Shown here: one piece after another, positions 18,609-27,657 of the stretch
Layout of the letters: the number at the start of each line of letters is the position of its first letter
Numbering within the stretch: position 1 is the stretch's first letter
DNA from: Chloroflexota bacterium
GTDB lineage: Bacteria > Chloroflexota > Anaerolineae > 4572-78 > J111
Assembly (NCBI GenBank): GCA_016860845.1
Contig: BOKF01000005.1
Location: 186,001 to 250,000, forward strand
DNA length: 64,000 bases
Direction of reading: 5' to 3'
The notes under the pieces: generated by a model
What the model saw: the letters and a program-made list of their open reading frames with translations, nothing else
Told to the model about the DNA's origin: nothing
Databases searched by the model: none
Program-made: the position numbers and the translations under genes

Positions 18609-19385
18609 ATGCGCGCTCAACGACGACGCAAGATCCTTGAACTTATTACCCAAAACGGGCAAATTTCGGTTGCCGATATTATCGAGTTGTTCCAAGTCTC
18701 CGAGATGACGGCGCGCCGTGACCTGGCCGACCTTGCTCGCGAAGGGTTATTACGGCGGGTCCACGGCGGGGCGACGATCAACCTGGGACGCAGTTATGAG
18801 CCGCCTTATCCCCTGCGCACAACCGCACAGCTTACTTCCAAACAGGCTATCGGCCAGGCTGCCGCAGCCTTGATTCAGGATGGCGACAGCGTTGCCTTTG
18901 ACGTTGGCACCACCACCCTCGAAATCGCCCGTTCCCTGGCCGAGAAACGTAACCTGACCATTGTCACAGCCAGTCTCCCGATTGCGAACGAAATTATTAG
19001 CCGGTATGCCCTGGGTAATGACGTCCGGTTGGTGCTAACCGGAGGCATAGTTCGCGCCGGAGAACTGTCAATGGTCGGCGATTTTGCCGCACACGCTTAT
19101 CATCATCTGCATGTGGACAAAGCCTTCATTGGTATCGGCGGGATTAGCCTGCAGCATGGCCTAACCGAGTATAACCTGGACGACGCACTGGTGAAACGGG
19201 TGATGATCGCCACGGCCAGCCAGGTCATTGTCGTGGCCGATAGCAGCAAGTTTGGCAAGACCAGCTTTGCCCATGTCGCCCCGCTGAGTGCCGTCAAAGT
19301 GGTGGTAACTGACGGCCACGCCGATCTGCCCACCGTCAAACAACTGCGTGAAATGGGTATTGAAGTTATTTTGGCTGAGACCTGA
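18609..19385 (+). CDS. DeoR-family sugar-responsive transcriptional regulator
   Basis: A 258-residue repressor-type regulator. An HTH occupies residues 1-57 (RRRKILELITQNGQISVADI ... SEMTARRDLADLAREGLLRRVHGGA), and the DeoR C-terminal phospho-sugar sensor follows, with FDVGTTTLEIAR, LTGG and ADSSKFGK motifs. It heads a rightward cluster of carbohydrate genes reaching 28707 and most likely controls it in response to a sugar phosphate made by the FGGY kinase. Effector identity is unknown. Confidence 0.93.
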   Translation: MRAQRRRKILELITQNGQISVADIIELFQVSEMTARRDLADLAREGLLRRVHGGATINLGRSYEPPYPLRTTAQLTSKQAIGQAAAALIQDGDSVAFDVGTTTLEIARSLAEKRNLTIVTASLPIANEIISRYALGNDVRLVLTGGIVRAGELSMVGDFAAHAYHHLHVDKAFIGIGGISLQHGLTEYNLDDALVKRVMIATASQVIVVADSSKFGKTSFAHVAPLSAVKVVVTDGHADLPTVKQLREMGIEVILAET

Positions 19386-19402
19386 TCAGGAGATATGACC
19401 CT

Positions 19403-20209
19403 ATGAGCTGGATCAAAGAGTTATTTCAGACCGAAAAACCGATTATTGCCATGTGCCACCTCAAGGCGCTGCCCGGCGACCCCGGCTACGACCCGGTCAA
19501 GGGCATGGCGTGGATTGTCGAGATGGCCCGGGCCGATCTGCGCGCTTTACAAGAGGGCGGCGTGGACGCAGTGATGTTCTCCAACGAAGCCAGTCTGCCC
19601 TATCTGACCAAGGTTGAACCCATCACCACCGCCTGCATGGCCCGGGTCATTGCCGAACTCCACCCCGACATTCGCGTTCCCTTTGGCGTCAACGTGTTGT
19701 GGGACCCGACCGCTTCGATTGATCTGGCCGTAGCCACCGGCGGGCAGTTTGTCCGCGAAATCTTCAGCGGGGTCTATGCCAGCGATTACGGGCTGTGGAA
19801 TACCAACTGCGGCGAAATCATCCGCCATCAGCACGCGGTTCACGCCCGGCATGTCAAGCTCTTTTTTAATATTGTGCCGGAGTCGGCGGCCTATTTAGCC
19901 GAGCGGCATGTGGTTGACATTGCCAAATCTACCGTGTTCGTCTCCAATCCCGACGCCCTGTGTGTTTCCGGCCTGACTGCCGGAGCAGAGACGCCATTTC
20001 AGACGCTCCAACAGGTCAAATCAGCCGTGCCTGAGACGCCGGTCTTCGCTAACACTGGCGTCAGGGCGTCTAATGTGGCTCAAATGCTTTCCATCGCCGA
20101 TGGCGCGATTGTCGGGACAACCTTCAAAAGAGACGGTTATATCTGGCATGAAGTGGATGTGAACCGGGTGCGTGAGTTTATGGGGGCGGCCAAAGAGGCG
20201 CGGCGGTAG
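19403..20209 (+). CDS. BtpA/SgcQ-family protein
   Basis: A 268-residue TIM-barrel-like protein of the BtpA family. Members were first linked to photosystem I stability in cyanobacteria, and in enteric bacteria (SgcQ) they occur in sugar operons. Typical segments are KPIIAMCHLKALPGDPGY, GGVDAVMFSNEASLPYL, PFGVNVLWDPTASIDLA and ADGAIVGTTFKRDG near the C-terminus. It starts 17 bp after the regulator and is 2 bp from the next gene, so it belongs to the sugar operon. A role in sugar handling is more likely than a photosynthetic one. Confidence 0.88.
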   Translation: MSWIKELFQTEKPIIAMCHLKALPGDPGYDPVKGMAWIVEMARADLRALQEGGVDAVMFSNEASLPYLTKVEPITTACMARVIAELHPDIRVPFGVNVLWDPTASIDLAVATGGQFVREIFSGVYASDYGLWNTNCGEIIRHQHAVHARHVKLFFNIVPESAAYLAERHVVDIAKSTVFVSNPDALCVSGLTAGAETPFQTLQQVKSAVPETPVFANTGVRASNVAQMLSIADGAIVGTTFKRDGYIWHEVDVNRVREFMGAAKEARR

Positions 20210-20211
20210 CT

Positions 20212-21279
20212 ATGGATAAACGGTGGCAGCAGTTAGGCGAACTGCTAGTGCGCTACTCGACGGGCGTCCGGGCCGGGGAAAGGGTGATGATTGCCATGGC
20301 CGAGGTGGAGACTTATCCCCTGGCCCACGCCGTTTACGAGGCGGCGATCAAGGCGGGCGCTTACCCGCAGATCCAGTTTCTATCGGAGTCGCTGCGCCAC
20401 ACCCTGCTGAAATATGGCAATGAAGCGCAACTGCGCTGGCTGCCGGAAGTCGAAGCCTTTGGCATGGAGTGGGCCGATGTCTATTTCGGGCTGCGCGGCG
20501 GCTATGACCTGGATGAACATGCCGACATCCCCGCCGAACGCCTGGCCCTCAACCAGGCCGCCGTCGGCCAGATTTCGGCGCTGCGCTGGCAAAAAACGCG
20601 CTGGTGCCTGGTGCGCGTGCCGAATGCCGCCTTTGCCCGGCAAGCCGGAACCGATCTCGAAACCATCACCGACATGTTTTTCAACGCCTGTTTTCTTGAC
20701 TGGGAAACCGAGGCGCAGCAGTGGCAGCGGCGGGCGGAAAAGCTGAATCACGGCAAACGGGTCCGCATTGTGGGCCGGGAAACGGATTTGAGCTTTTCGG
20801 TCGAGGGGCGCAAATGGCTGGTGTTTGATGGCCGTATCAATATGCCCGACGGCGAAATCTATACTGCACCGGTGAACGAAACCCTCAACGGGCATATCTT
20901 CTTTGAATTTCCAGGGGTGATGAGCGGGCGCTTGGTGCAAGACATCCGCCTGCGCTGGCAAGCGGGCCAACTGGTCGAAGCAACTTCAGCCACCCATCAG
21001 GATTTCTTGCAGCAGCTTTTGCAGACGGACGTTGGGGCAAGTTTGCCGGGAGAGTTCGCCTTTGGCCTGAACCCGCACGTGAATCGTTTCTGTAAAGATA
21101 TTCTCCTGGATGAGAAGATGGGCGGAACCATTCACCTGGCCCTGGGGCGGGCCTATCCCGAGTGCGGCGGGACCAATCAATCGGCCCTGCATTGGGACAT
21201 CGTGAAAGACCTGCGCCGGGAGGGAACGGTCTATCTCGACGACACGCCTGTTTTCGAAAATGGTAAGCTGATCGTCTAG
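20212..21279 (+). CDS. M29-family aminopeptidase
   Basis: A 355-residue metallo-aminopeptidase of family M29 (AmpS/PepS/aminopeptidase T). The expected metal-site segments are present: PDGEIYTAP, GEFAFGLNP, HLALGRAYPECGGTNQSALH and HWDIVKDLR. It is about 50 residues shorter than many M29 members, mainly at the N-terminus. It starts 2 bp after the BtpA gene. M29 relatives in sugar clusters may serve as hydrolases of glyco-conjugates, but this is conjecture; the fold assignment is good. Confidence 0.88.
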   Translation: MDKRWQQLGELLVRYSTGVRAGERVMIAMAEVETYPLAHAVYEAAIKAGAYPQIQFLSESLRHTLLKYGNEAQLRWLPEVEAFGMEWADVYFGLRGGYDLDEHADIPAERLALNQAAVGQISALRWQKTRWCLVRVPNAAFARQAGTDLETITDMFFNACFLDWETEAQQWQRRAEKLNHGKRVRIVGRETDLSFSVEGRKWLVFDGRINMPDGEIYTAPVNETLNGHIFFEFPGVMSGRLVQDIRLRWQAGQLVEATSATHQDFLQQLLQTDVGASLPGEFAFGLNPHVNRFCKDILLDEKMGGTIHLALGRAYPECGGTNQSALHWDIVKDLRREGTVYLDDTPVFENGKLIV

Positions 21280-21306
21280 GGCTGATGTTGTGTAACTGTT
21301 CATTTT

Positions 21307-21424
21307 ATGTCATTTCGAGGCCATAGGCCGAGAAATCCCTCTACGGGAACTCTTAAAAATGTTTGGCCGGATAAAAATGTACCGCTATAGGGATTTCTCC
21401 CCGCTCTGCGGGTCGAAATGACAT
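21307..21424. repeat. Palindromic repeat family A, copy 3
   Basis: Outer arms ATGTCATTTCGAGG and GGTCGAAATGACAT, inner arms GAGAAATCCCT and AGGGATTTCTCC. A longer central region (about 50 bp) separates the inner arms than in copies 1, 2 and 4. It lies between the M29 gene and the sugar-binding protein gene. Confidence 0.85.
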
Positions 21425-21527
21425 GCTTGATACGATATAAAGAAAGGAGAAATGATGACCTAACCTTTTGCTGTGGAAGTAAGTCGTCTTCTTTACTCAA
21501 CCAATAAACTTGCAGGAGGAAAATACA

Positions 21528-23069
21528 ATGAAAGAGAAGTCAACCATAAGCCGCCGCCACTTTTTGCAGTTATCCGGCGCGGCCGGCGCAACAGCGCTGA
21601 TGGGCTTGTCACTGCCCAAACGGGCTTTCGCTCAGACCGAAAAGACAATCAATGTCTTGACGGTAGGTGATCCCTGGGACCTGGCGCTGCAGACAGTGGT
21701 TAACCAATTCACGGAACAGACCGGCATCAAGGTCAATATTGAGTCGCTGGGTTACGTGGCGCTCCAGGCCCGCCTGGTAAATTCCTTCCTCACCCAGACC
21801 GCCGACGCCGACGTGATCGCGGTTGACCAGATGTGGATCAGCCAGTATGCCGACAACGGCTGGATTCGCTCGCTTGACGACTTTATTAAGGCCGACTCCG
21901 ACACCAACCTGACCGATTTTCTGCCAGAAGTTCTTTACTCGCTCAACACCTGGCGCAATCACATCTGGACGCTGCCGGTGGGGGCTTATGCCCAGGGCAT
22001 CATGTACCGGACCGATGTCTTTGAAGCCGCCGGCCTCGATCCCTTGCCGGCCACCACCGCCGAGGCCGCCGACTGGACCTGGGACAAGTATTTTGAGATG
22101 CTGGGACAGCTCAACGGCATGGAAATGGATGGCACCACCTTCTACGGCACCACCGTCATCGGCGCGCAGCCGGTGCCGGTCGTCCACATGTATACCCAAC
22201 TGGCCGCCAGCTACGGAGCGCGCTGGTTCACCCAATTCCCCAACGCGCCCTGGGACTTCACCCCGACCATCAACAGCCCCGAGAACGTGGCCGCGCTCCA
22301 GGATTGGAAGAAGTTATATAGCTGGTCGCCGCCCGAGTCCATCAACTACCTCTGGTTTGATGCCGGCACCCGTTTCTCCCAGGGCGATATTGCCATGTTC
22401 TACCACTGGACGCCTTATTTCTACCTGGTCAACAACGAAGGCTACCTGACCGGCACACCCTCGCCGGTGGTGGACAAGTTCAAAACTGCCGTACTGCCGA
22501 CTAAACTGCCGGGTGCGTATGTGAGCGCCGCCGCCACTGCAGAGCCGACAGCCGAGGCAACGGCAGAAGCGATGGCCGAACCTGGCTCTCAGCAGGTCGT
22601 CAGCCTGGGCGGCTGGGCCTTGGGCATGCCTTCCACTTCGGAGAACCAGGACGAAGCCTGGCAGTTCATCAAGTGGGCCACCGGCGCCGAGGGTCAAAAA
22701 GCGATGGGCATGGCCAACACCAAGGGCTACCAGTTCGCCGATTTCAGCCGCCTGTCGCTGTATGAGGACGCCGAGTTACAGCAGATTTACCCGTTCCTCA
22801 GCACCCAGCTTGAGATGATGCGGCTCGGCAACGGCAAGGTTGTTCGCCCGCCATGCCCCATTTATACCTCCCTGGAAGGCGTCTACGGCCTCAATATTAA
22901 CCAGGTTATGAGCGAGGCGATGGAGCCGGAGGCGGCTCTGGAGCTGACCCAGACTCTCTTCCAGAATATTCTAAGCGGCAACAATATGATCCCTTACGAG
23001 GTGGAGAGCTACGACGACACATTGGAGAACACCAAACTGCTGATTGAGAGCCTGGCCGGTACGGCGTAA
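21528..23069 (+). CDS. Sugar ABC transporter substrate-binding protein (Tat-exported)
   Basis: A 513-residue family 1 extracellular solute-binding protein. The signal sequence carries a twin-arginine motif (SRRHFLQL, residues 8-15) and AFAQ cleavage near residue 35. The mature part shows INVLTVGDP, DVIAVDQMWISQYADNGW and GLNINQVMSEAMEPE stretches typical of the family. Near residues 330-350 there is an unusual low-complexity Ala/Glu/Thr/Pro insert (TAEPTAEATAEAMAEP). The ATG at 21528 is 7 bp after AGGAGG. It delivers sugars to the two permeases downstream. Confidence 0.92.
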   Translation: MKEKSTISRRHFLQLSGAAGATALMGLSLPKRAFAQTEKTINVLTVGDPWDLALQTVVNQFTEQTGIKVNIESLGYVALQARLVNSFLTQTADADVIAVDQMWISQYADNGWIRSLDDFIKADSDTNLTDFLPEVLYSLNTWRNHIWTLPVGAYAQGIMYRTDVFEAAGLDPLPATTAEAADWTWDKYFEMLGQLNGMEMDGTTFYGTTVIGAQPVPVVHMYTQLAASYGARWFTQFPNAPWDFTPTINSPENVAALQDWKKLYSWSPPESINYLWFDAGTRFSQGDIAMFYHWTPYFYLVNNEGYLTGTPSPVVDKFKTAVLPTKLPGAYVSAAATAEPTAEATAEAMAEPGSQQVVSLGGWALGMPSTSENQDEAWQFIKWATGAEGQKAMGMANTKGYQFADFSRLSLYEDAELQQIYPFLSTQLEMMRLGNGKVVRPPCPIYTSLEGVYGLNINQVMSEAMEPEAALELTQTLFQNILSGNNMIPYEVESYDDTLENTKLLIESLAGTA

Positions 23070-23082
23070 GAGTAAGTAAGCA

Positions 23083-23110
23083 AGGGGATGGGTGGTTAAA
23101 CCCATCCCCT
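23083..23110 (+). terminator. Perfect hairpin between binding-protein and permease genes
   Basis: An 11-bp perfect stem (AGGGGATGGGT / ACCCATCCCCT) with a 6-nt loop begins 14 bp after the binding-protein stop. The few bases that follow are T-rich but not a clean T-run. Such hairpins often let the binding protein be expressed above its permeases by partial termination or by protecting the upstream mRNA. Confidence 0.6.
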
Positions 23111-23145
23111 CTATCTTAAATCATTGGCAACGGAGGGGTGTCTCA

Positions 23146-24024
23146 TTGCGCAGCCATAAAGCCTTGCCTTTCTTATTAATTGCCCCGTCAATCCTGGTGC
23201 TGCTGTCGCTGGTTCTTTACCCGATGGCCTTCGCCCTGATTAACAGCTTTTATTTCTGGAATCTGCAAACCAGCCCAACCCCTATGTTTTTCAACGGGCT
23301 GGCTAACTACAAGATGGTCTTCCAGACCACCCCTTTCCTGGCGACTTTAAAAAATACTTTGCTGTTGTCGGTGCTGGGCACATTTGCCCAATTTAGCCTG
23401 GGGATGGCCATTGCCCTGTTATTGAATACCCATGTCCGGGGCATGACCTTCTTGCGCAGCATCTTGATCATGCCGGTCACGGTCGCGCCGGTCGTCGTCG
23501 GTTTTCTGTTTCGCTATCTGTTTGCCCCTGAAGGCGGGATTCTCCCCTGGCTGTTAAAAGGGATCGGCGTCCCAGTGCCGCCCCAGGGGATGCTGGGGAA
23601 TGCCTCCACCGCCCTCTTGAGTATCGGCATTGCCGATACCTGGCAGTGGACGCCCTTTTTTGCCATCGTCCTTTATGCCGGGCTGCTGTCCATTTCGGAG
23701 GATATGACGGACGCGGCGCGGGTAGATGGGGCCAGCGGCTGGAGTATGTTCTGGCACATCATCTTGCCTTCGCTGCGCCCGTTAGCCGCCTTCCTGGTCA
23801 TGATCCGCTTTATGCAGTTATTCAACAGTTTTGACCTGGTATTTGTGCTGACCGGCGGCGGGCCGGGCACTTCGTCGCGCACGCTGAGTTACAACCTGTA
23901 CCAGGAAGGTCTGGTCAACTACAACATTGGCCTGACTGCGGCCATGACCTGGCTGATCGTCATTATCGTGACTATTATTATCAATATCTACATCTGGCTG
24001 GTCTTGCGAGAGCAGGAGGTCTGA
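23146..24024 (+). CDS. Sugar ABC transporter permease, MalF/UgpA type
   Basis: A 292-residue inner-membrane permease with six predicted TM helices and the coupling loop MTDAARVDGASGWSMFWHIILP near residues 200-225. I place the start at a TTG (23146) because GGAGGGG lies 7 bp upstream. The in-frame GTG at 23092 falls inside the hairpin at 23083-23110. The later part, GGGPGTSSRTLSYNLYQEG, is typical of UgpA-like permeases. It pairs with the MalG-type permease that follows 3 bp later. Confidence 0.92.
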   Translation: MRSHKALPFLLIAPSILVLLSLVLYPMAFALINSFYFWNLQTSPTPMFFNGLANYKMVFQTTPFLATLKNTLLLSVLGTFAQFSLGMAIALLLNTHVRGMTFLRSILIMPVTVAPVVVGFLFRYLFAPEGGILPWLLKGIGVPVPPQGMLGNASTALLSIGIADTWQWTPFFAIVLYAGLLSISEDMTDAARVDGASGWSMFWHIILPSLRPLAAFLVMIRFMQLFNSFDLVFVLTGGGPGTSSRTLSYNLYQEGLVNYNIGLTAAMTWLIVIIVTIIINIYIWLVLREQEV

Positions 24025-24027
24025 AGG

Positions 24028-24855
24028 ATGCGCCTTACCACCCGTCAAAAAATCATTATCTATGTCTTGTCACTGTTGGTGCTGCTCCTGTTCATCGGGC
24101 CGATTTTGTGGTTTATCCTGCTGGCCTTCCGCGAGCCGGGCGACACCTATCGCCTTCCGCCTAGAATCTTCTTCAAGCCCACCTTCGAGTCTTTTGACGT
24201 CACCTTTTTCAATCCCGGCAATAACGCCCGCCAACTGGTCAACAGTTTCATTGTCAGCACTGGGACAACCCTGCTGAGCCTGCCCTTCTCGCTGGCGGCG
24301 GCCTACGCCCTCTCCCGCTTTTCGATGCGGGGCAAACGTTTCATCATGAACTGGTATATCAGCCTGCTGATGGCTCCGCCGATCGTGTTCATCATTCCTT
24401 ATTTCATCCTGATGACCCGGATCGGCTGGGCGGGGAGTTACCAGGCCATGATTGTGGTGCTGCAAACGATCACCATTCCCTTTTCGGTCTGGCTGCTCAA
24501 GAGTTTCATGGATGATGTGCCGATAGACCTGGAAGAAGCGGCCCTGGTAGACGGGGCCAGTCACGGGCAGGCGTTCTTTTCGATCACCCTGCCGCTGGCG
24601 CTGCCGGGCATTATCGTCACCGCCATGTTTGCTTTTGTCTTTAGCTGGAATAACGTGATTTTCCCCCTGATTCTGAGCAAGCAGCAAACGGCGACTCTGC
24701 CGGTCGGCACCATCAGCTTCTTCGCCTCGACAGGGGTCTACTGGAATCAAATTGCGGCCACGGCGGTGGTAGCCATGCTGCCGCCGATGCTCATTTTTCT
24801 GGCTCTGGGCCGGTACGTGGTCCGTGGTTTAACTTTTGGTGCAGTGAAAGGATAA
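24028..24855 (+). CDS. Sugar ABC transporter permease, MalG/UgpE type
   Basis: A 275-residue permease, the second half of the sugar translocation pore. After an N-terminal TM helix (about residues 10-33) come the MalG-type features PIVFIIPYFILM and DVPIDLEEAALVDGASHGQAFFSITLPLALPG, the coupling loop. The ATG is 9-10 bp after AGGAGG. There is no MsmK/UgpC-type ATPase in the cluster, so the importer probably uses a shared ATPase. Confidence 0.92.
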   Translation: MRLTTRQKIIIYVLSLLVLLLFIGPILWFILLAFREPGDTYRLPPRIFFKPTFESFDVTFFNPGNNARQLVNSFIVSTGTTLLSLPFSLAAAYALSRFSMRGKRFIMNWYISLLMAPPIVFIIPYFILMTRIGWAGSYQAMIVVLQTITIPFSVWLLKSFMDDVPIDLEEAALVDGASHGQAFFSITLPLALPGIIVTAMFAFVFSWNNVIFPLILSKQQTATLPVGTISFFASTGVYWNQIAATAVVAMLPPMLIFLALGRYVVRGLTFGAVKG

Positions 24856-24862
24856 AATTCTT

Positions 24863-25885
24863 ATGGAACCTGTTGGATTTGGCGTTATTGGAACGGGCAT
24901 TGTCGGCGGGGCGTGGCACGCCCACGTTTACGCCACCATGCCCCCGGCAAAATTGGTCGCCGTGTGCGATTTAAATGAAGCGCGCGCCGCCGAGATCGGC
25001 GAGAAGTACGGCGCGGCTGTTTTCACAAATTACCGCCAGCTCCTGGAAAACCCGGAGATCCAGGCCGTCTCGATTGCCACGCCGGACTTTGCCCACCGTG
25101 AGATAGCCGTCGCCGCCGCCGAGGCGGGCAAACATATTTTAGTGGAGAAACCCCTGGCGACGACGGTGGCCGATGCCGAAGCCATTGTCAACGCGGCGCG
25201 TAAAGCCGGGGTGAAGCTGATGGTAGATTTCCACAATCGGCTCAGCCCTCCCTTCGTCAAGGCCAAAGAGGCCGTTGCCGGCGGTGAATTGGGCAAGCCG
25301 ACTTACATCTACGCCCGCCTGAGCAACACCACTTTTGTGGCCACCCAAATGCTGCCCTGGGCCAGTCAAAGTTCAGCTTTGTGGTTCCTGGCCAGCCACA
25401 CCACCGATATGGCCCACTGGCTGCTGGAAGATGAACCCCGGCGGGTCTACGCCGTCAGCCGTTCCGGCATTTTGCAGGAGCTGGGGGTAGACGTGCCCGA
25501 TTTGCATGTGGCGATTGTCGAATTTAAGCAAGGCGCAGTGGTGACCCTGGAAAACGCCTGGTTCTTGCCCGAAACCGAACCGAATGTCTTCAACTTTAAG
25601 TTCGAGATTTTGGGCAGCAAAGGCTCGTTTTACGTTAACACCTCCGACCACCGGGCTGTGCAGCAGTTCGGCCAGGAAAAGGCCGTCCTGCCCGATGTCT
25701 TCGGCCTGGTCAGCGCGGACTCGCCCCGTCCCAACGGCTTTGTCCTCGAAGCGATTGCCCGCTTTGTGGATGCCGTGGTGTATGATCGCCCCGTCGTGGC
25801 GACGGGCGAGGATGGCCTGCTGGTTACCCGCGTCCTGACCGCCATCGCCGAGTCGGCTCAGAGCGGCCGGCCGGTGGATTTGTAG
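24863..25885 (+). CDS. Gfo/Idh/MocA-family oxidoreductase
   Basis: A 340-residue NAD(P)-dependent sugar or polyol dehydrogenase. The N-terminal Rossmann fold opens with GFGVIGTGIVGGAWHAHVY and includes VAVCDLNEARAAEIGEKYG and the EKPLATTVADAE motif (catalytic Lys region). The C-terminal domain has LASHTTDMAHWLLED, with the usual catalytic His-type position. It starts 8 bp after the permease and precedes the FGGY kinase, consistent with oxidation of a sugar or inositol-like substrate in the same pathway. Substrate unknown. Confidence 0.92.
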   Translation: MEPVGFGVIGTGIVGGAWHAHVYATMPPAKLVAVCDLNEARAAEIGEKYGAAVFTNYRQLLENPEIQAVSIATPDFAHREIAVAAAEAGKHILVEKPLATTVADAEAIVNAARKAGVKLMVDFHNRLSPPFVKAKEAVAGGELGKPTYIYARLSNTTFVATQMLPWASQSSALWFLASHTTDMAHWLLEDEPRRVYAVSRSGILQELGVDVPDLHVAIVEFKQGAVVTLENAWFLPETEPNVFNFKFEILGSKGSFYVNTSDHRAVQQFGQEKAVLPDVFGLVSADSPRPNGFVLEAIARFVDAVVYDRPVVATGEDGLLVTRVLTAIAESAQSGRPVDL

Positions 25886-25892
25886 AAAGCAT

Positions 25893-25955
25893 GGAGGGTT
25901 GGAAGGTTGGAAGATTGGAAAAAACCCGACCCTCCAGCCTTCCAGTCTTCCAATT
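25893..25955. repeat. Palindromic repeat family E, copy 2
   Basis: GGTTGGAAGGTTGGAAGATTGG faces CCTTCCAGTCTTCCAATTG, with an outer GGAGGGT / ACCCTCC pair. It lies between the oxidoreductase and kinase genes. The same sequence type is found inside the lipoprotein gene at about 42945-42990. Confidence 0.8.
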
Positions 25956-26008
25956 GCCTTAAAATGCCCCTGGATTATTTTGTAGCCTTTGGCAAAAGGA
26001 AGTAGACC

Positions 26009-27547
26009 ATGAGTGATGATCGGGTCTTGATGGGCATAGACATTGGCACGTCCGGATCGAAGGGCGTGCTGGTAACGCTGGATGGTGAAGTGCTGGCCGA
26101 ACAGACCACGGCGCACGGTTTCGACATCCCGCGCCCCGGCTGGGCTGAACATGACGCCGACGCCATCTGGTGGCATGATTTTTGCCTCATCTCGCAGGCG
26201 CTGCTGCGACAGGTATCCCTGAAACCGGGGCAACTGGCGGGAGTGGGCTGCAGCGCCATCGCCCCGACCATGCTGCCGCTGGACGAGCAGTACCGGCCGC
26301 TGCGCCCGTCTATTCTGTACGGGATTGATACCCGCGCCGCGGCGGAAATTGACGAACTGACCAAACAGTTAGGCGAGGAACGCATCTACGAGTGTACCGG
26401 CCAATTCTTGACCTCCCAATCGGTCGGCCCCAAGGTCTTGTGGTTCAAACGGCACGAGCCGGACCTTTACGAACGCACCCACAAAGTTGTCACGGCGGCC
26501 ACTTACCTGGTCTACCGGCTGACTGGCCGTTTTGTGGTTGATAATTACGTCGCGCCCTATTTTACCCCGTTCTTCAATGTGCAGGAGCTGCGTTGGGAGC
26601 CGGAACTGGTCGAGCCGATTTGTCCCGTGGAGTGGCTGCCGGAAACGGCCTGGTCTACCGAGGCCGCCGGAGTCGTCACCAAGCAGGCGGCTGCGGAAAC
26701 CGGCCTGCCGGAAGGTCTGCCGGTCGCCGTGGGTACCGCCGATGCCGCCGCCGAGGCCATCAGCGCCGGGGCGATTGACCCTGGCGATATGATGGTCATG
26801 TATGGGACGACCATGTTCCTGATCCAGGCCCTCGATACCTACCGGCGGCATCCCAGCCTGTGGGCGTCGGTGTACTGTGTGCCGGGCCAGGCTGCCCTGG
26901 CCGCGGGTATGTCCACCTCCGGCGCATTGATCCACTGGTTCCGGGATGAGTTCGGCCAGCATGAGCTGGAGCTTGAACGGCAAACAGGGGCCAGCGCCTA
27001 CCAGCAGTTGAGCCAGCAAGCGGTTTCTATTCCTGCCGGCAGCGCCGGTTTGATTACTCTGCCCTATTTCAGCGGCGAACGCACGCCCATCAATGATCCG
27101 CACGCGCGCGGCCTGATCATGGGGTTAACGCTGACCCATCACCGGGCGCACCTTTACCGGAGCTGTCTGGAGGGCATCGCTTACGGCCTGCGCCATAACA
27201 TCGAGACGATGGCCAGCGTGGGAGCGATGCCGAAACGCCTGGTGGCCGTGGGCGGCGGGACGCAAGATGCGCTGTGGCTGCAAATTTGCAGCGATGTAAC
27301 CGGCATGCCGCAGGACGTGCCGGAGCGCACCGTCGGCGCAGCCTACGGCGACGCCTACCTGGCCGGCTACGCCGCCGGCATCTTTCGCGATTCCCAGCCC
27401 CTCAAACAGCAATGGGTCAAGCTGGCTAAGGTGATCGAACCTGATCCGCAAACCACTCCCGTCTATGCCGAACTGTATGAGATTTACCACCGCCTCTACC
27501 GCCAGACCCGCGAGGAAATGCACCGTCTGGCCGAGCGGTTTGGGTAG
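26009..27547 (+). CDS. FGGY-family carbohydrate kinase (xylulokinase-like)
   Basis: A 512-residue ATP-dependent sugar kinase that would phosphorylate a pentulose or polyol in the cytosol. The N-terminus MGIDIGTSGSKGVLV contains the phosphate-1 motif, PGWAEHDADAIWWHDF is typical of xylulokinases, and VAVGTADAAAEAISAGAI with GGGTQDALWLQICSDVTGMP forms the C-terminal nucleotide site. Length is as expected. Its product may be the inducer sensed by the DeoR protein at the head of the cluster. Exact substrate cannot be told. Confidence 0.92.
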   Translation: MSDDRVLMGIDIGTSGSKGVLVTLDGEVLAEQTTAHGFDIPRPGWAEHDADAIWWHDFCLISQALLRQVSLKPGQLAGVGCSAIAPTMLPLDEQYRPLRPSILYGIDTRAAAEIDELTKQLGEERIYECTGQFLTSQSVGPKVLWFKRHEPDLYERTHKVVTAATYLVYRLTGRFVVDNYVAPYFTPFFNVQELRWEPELVEPICPVEWLPETAWSTEAAGVVTKQAAAETGLPEGLPVAVGTADAAAEAISAGAIDPGDMMVMYGTTMFLIQALDTYRRHPSLWASVYCVPGQAALAAGMSTSGALIHWFRDEFGQHELELERQTGASAYQQLSQQAVSIPAGSAGLITLPYFSGERTPINDPHARGLIMGLTLTHHRAHLYRSCLEGIAYGLRHNIETMASVGAMPKRLVAVGGGTQDALWLQICSDVTGMPQDVPERTVGAAYGDAYLAGYAAGIFRDSQPLKQQWVKLAKVIEPDPQTTPVYAELYEIYHRLYRQTREEMHRLAERFG

Positions 27548-27584
27548 ATTTAGAGAGGCCCAAGTTTTAAGCAATCAATAGGGT

Positions 27585-27640
27585 TGATACGTGATGCGTG
27601 ATGCGTGACAAAATTCTTACGCATCACGCATCACGCATTA
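27585..27640. repeat. Palindromic repeat family B, copy 2
   Basis: GATACGTGATGCGTGATGCGT pairs with ACGCATCACGCATCACGC across a short loop. It ends a few bases before the AGAGGAG ribosome binding site of the dehydrogenase at 27658. An ATG inside the repeat (27598) is in frame but not taken as the start. Confidence 0.82.
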
Positions 27641-27657
27641 AAAGAGGAGTAACCATC

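Noticed and set aside
27598..27657. Upstream start for the MDR dehydrogenase
   Set aside because: That ATG lies inside a family B repeat. AGAGGAG precedes the ATG at 27658.
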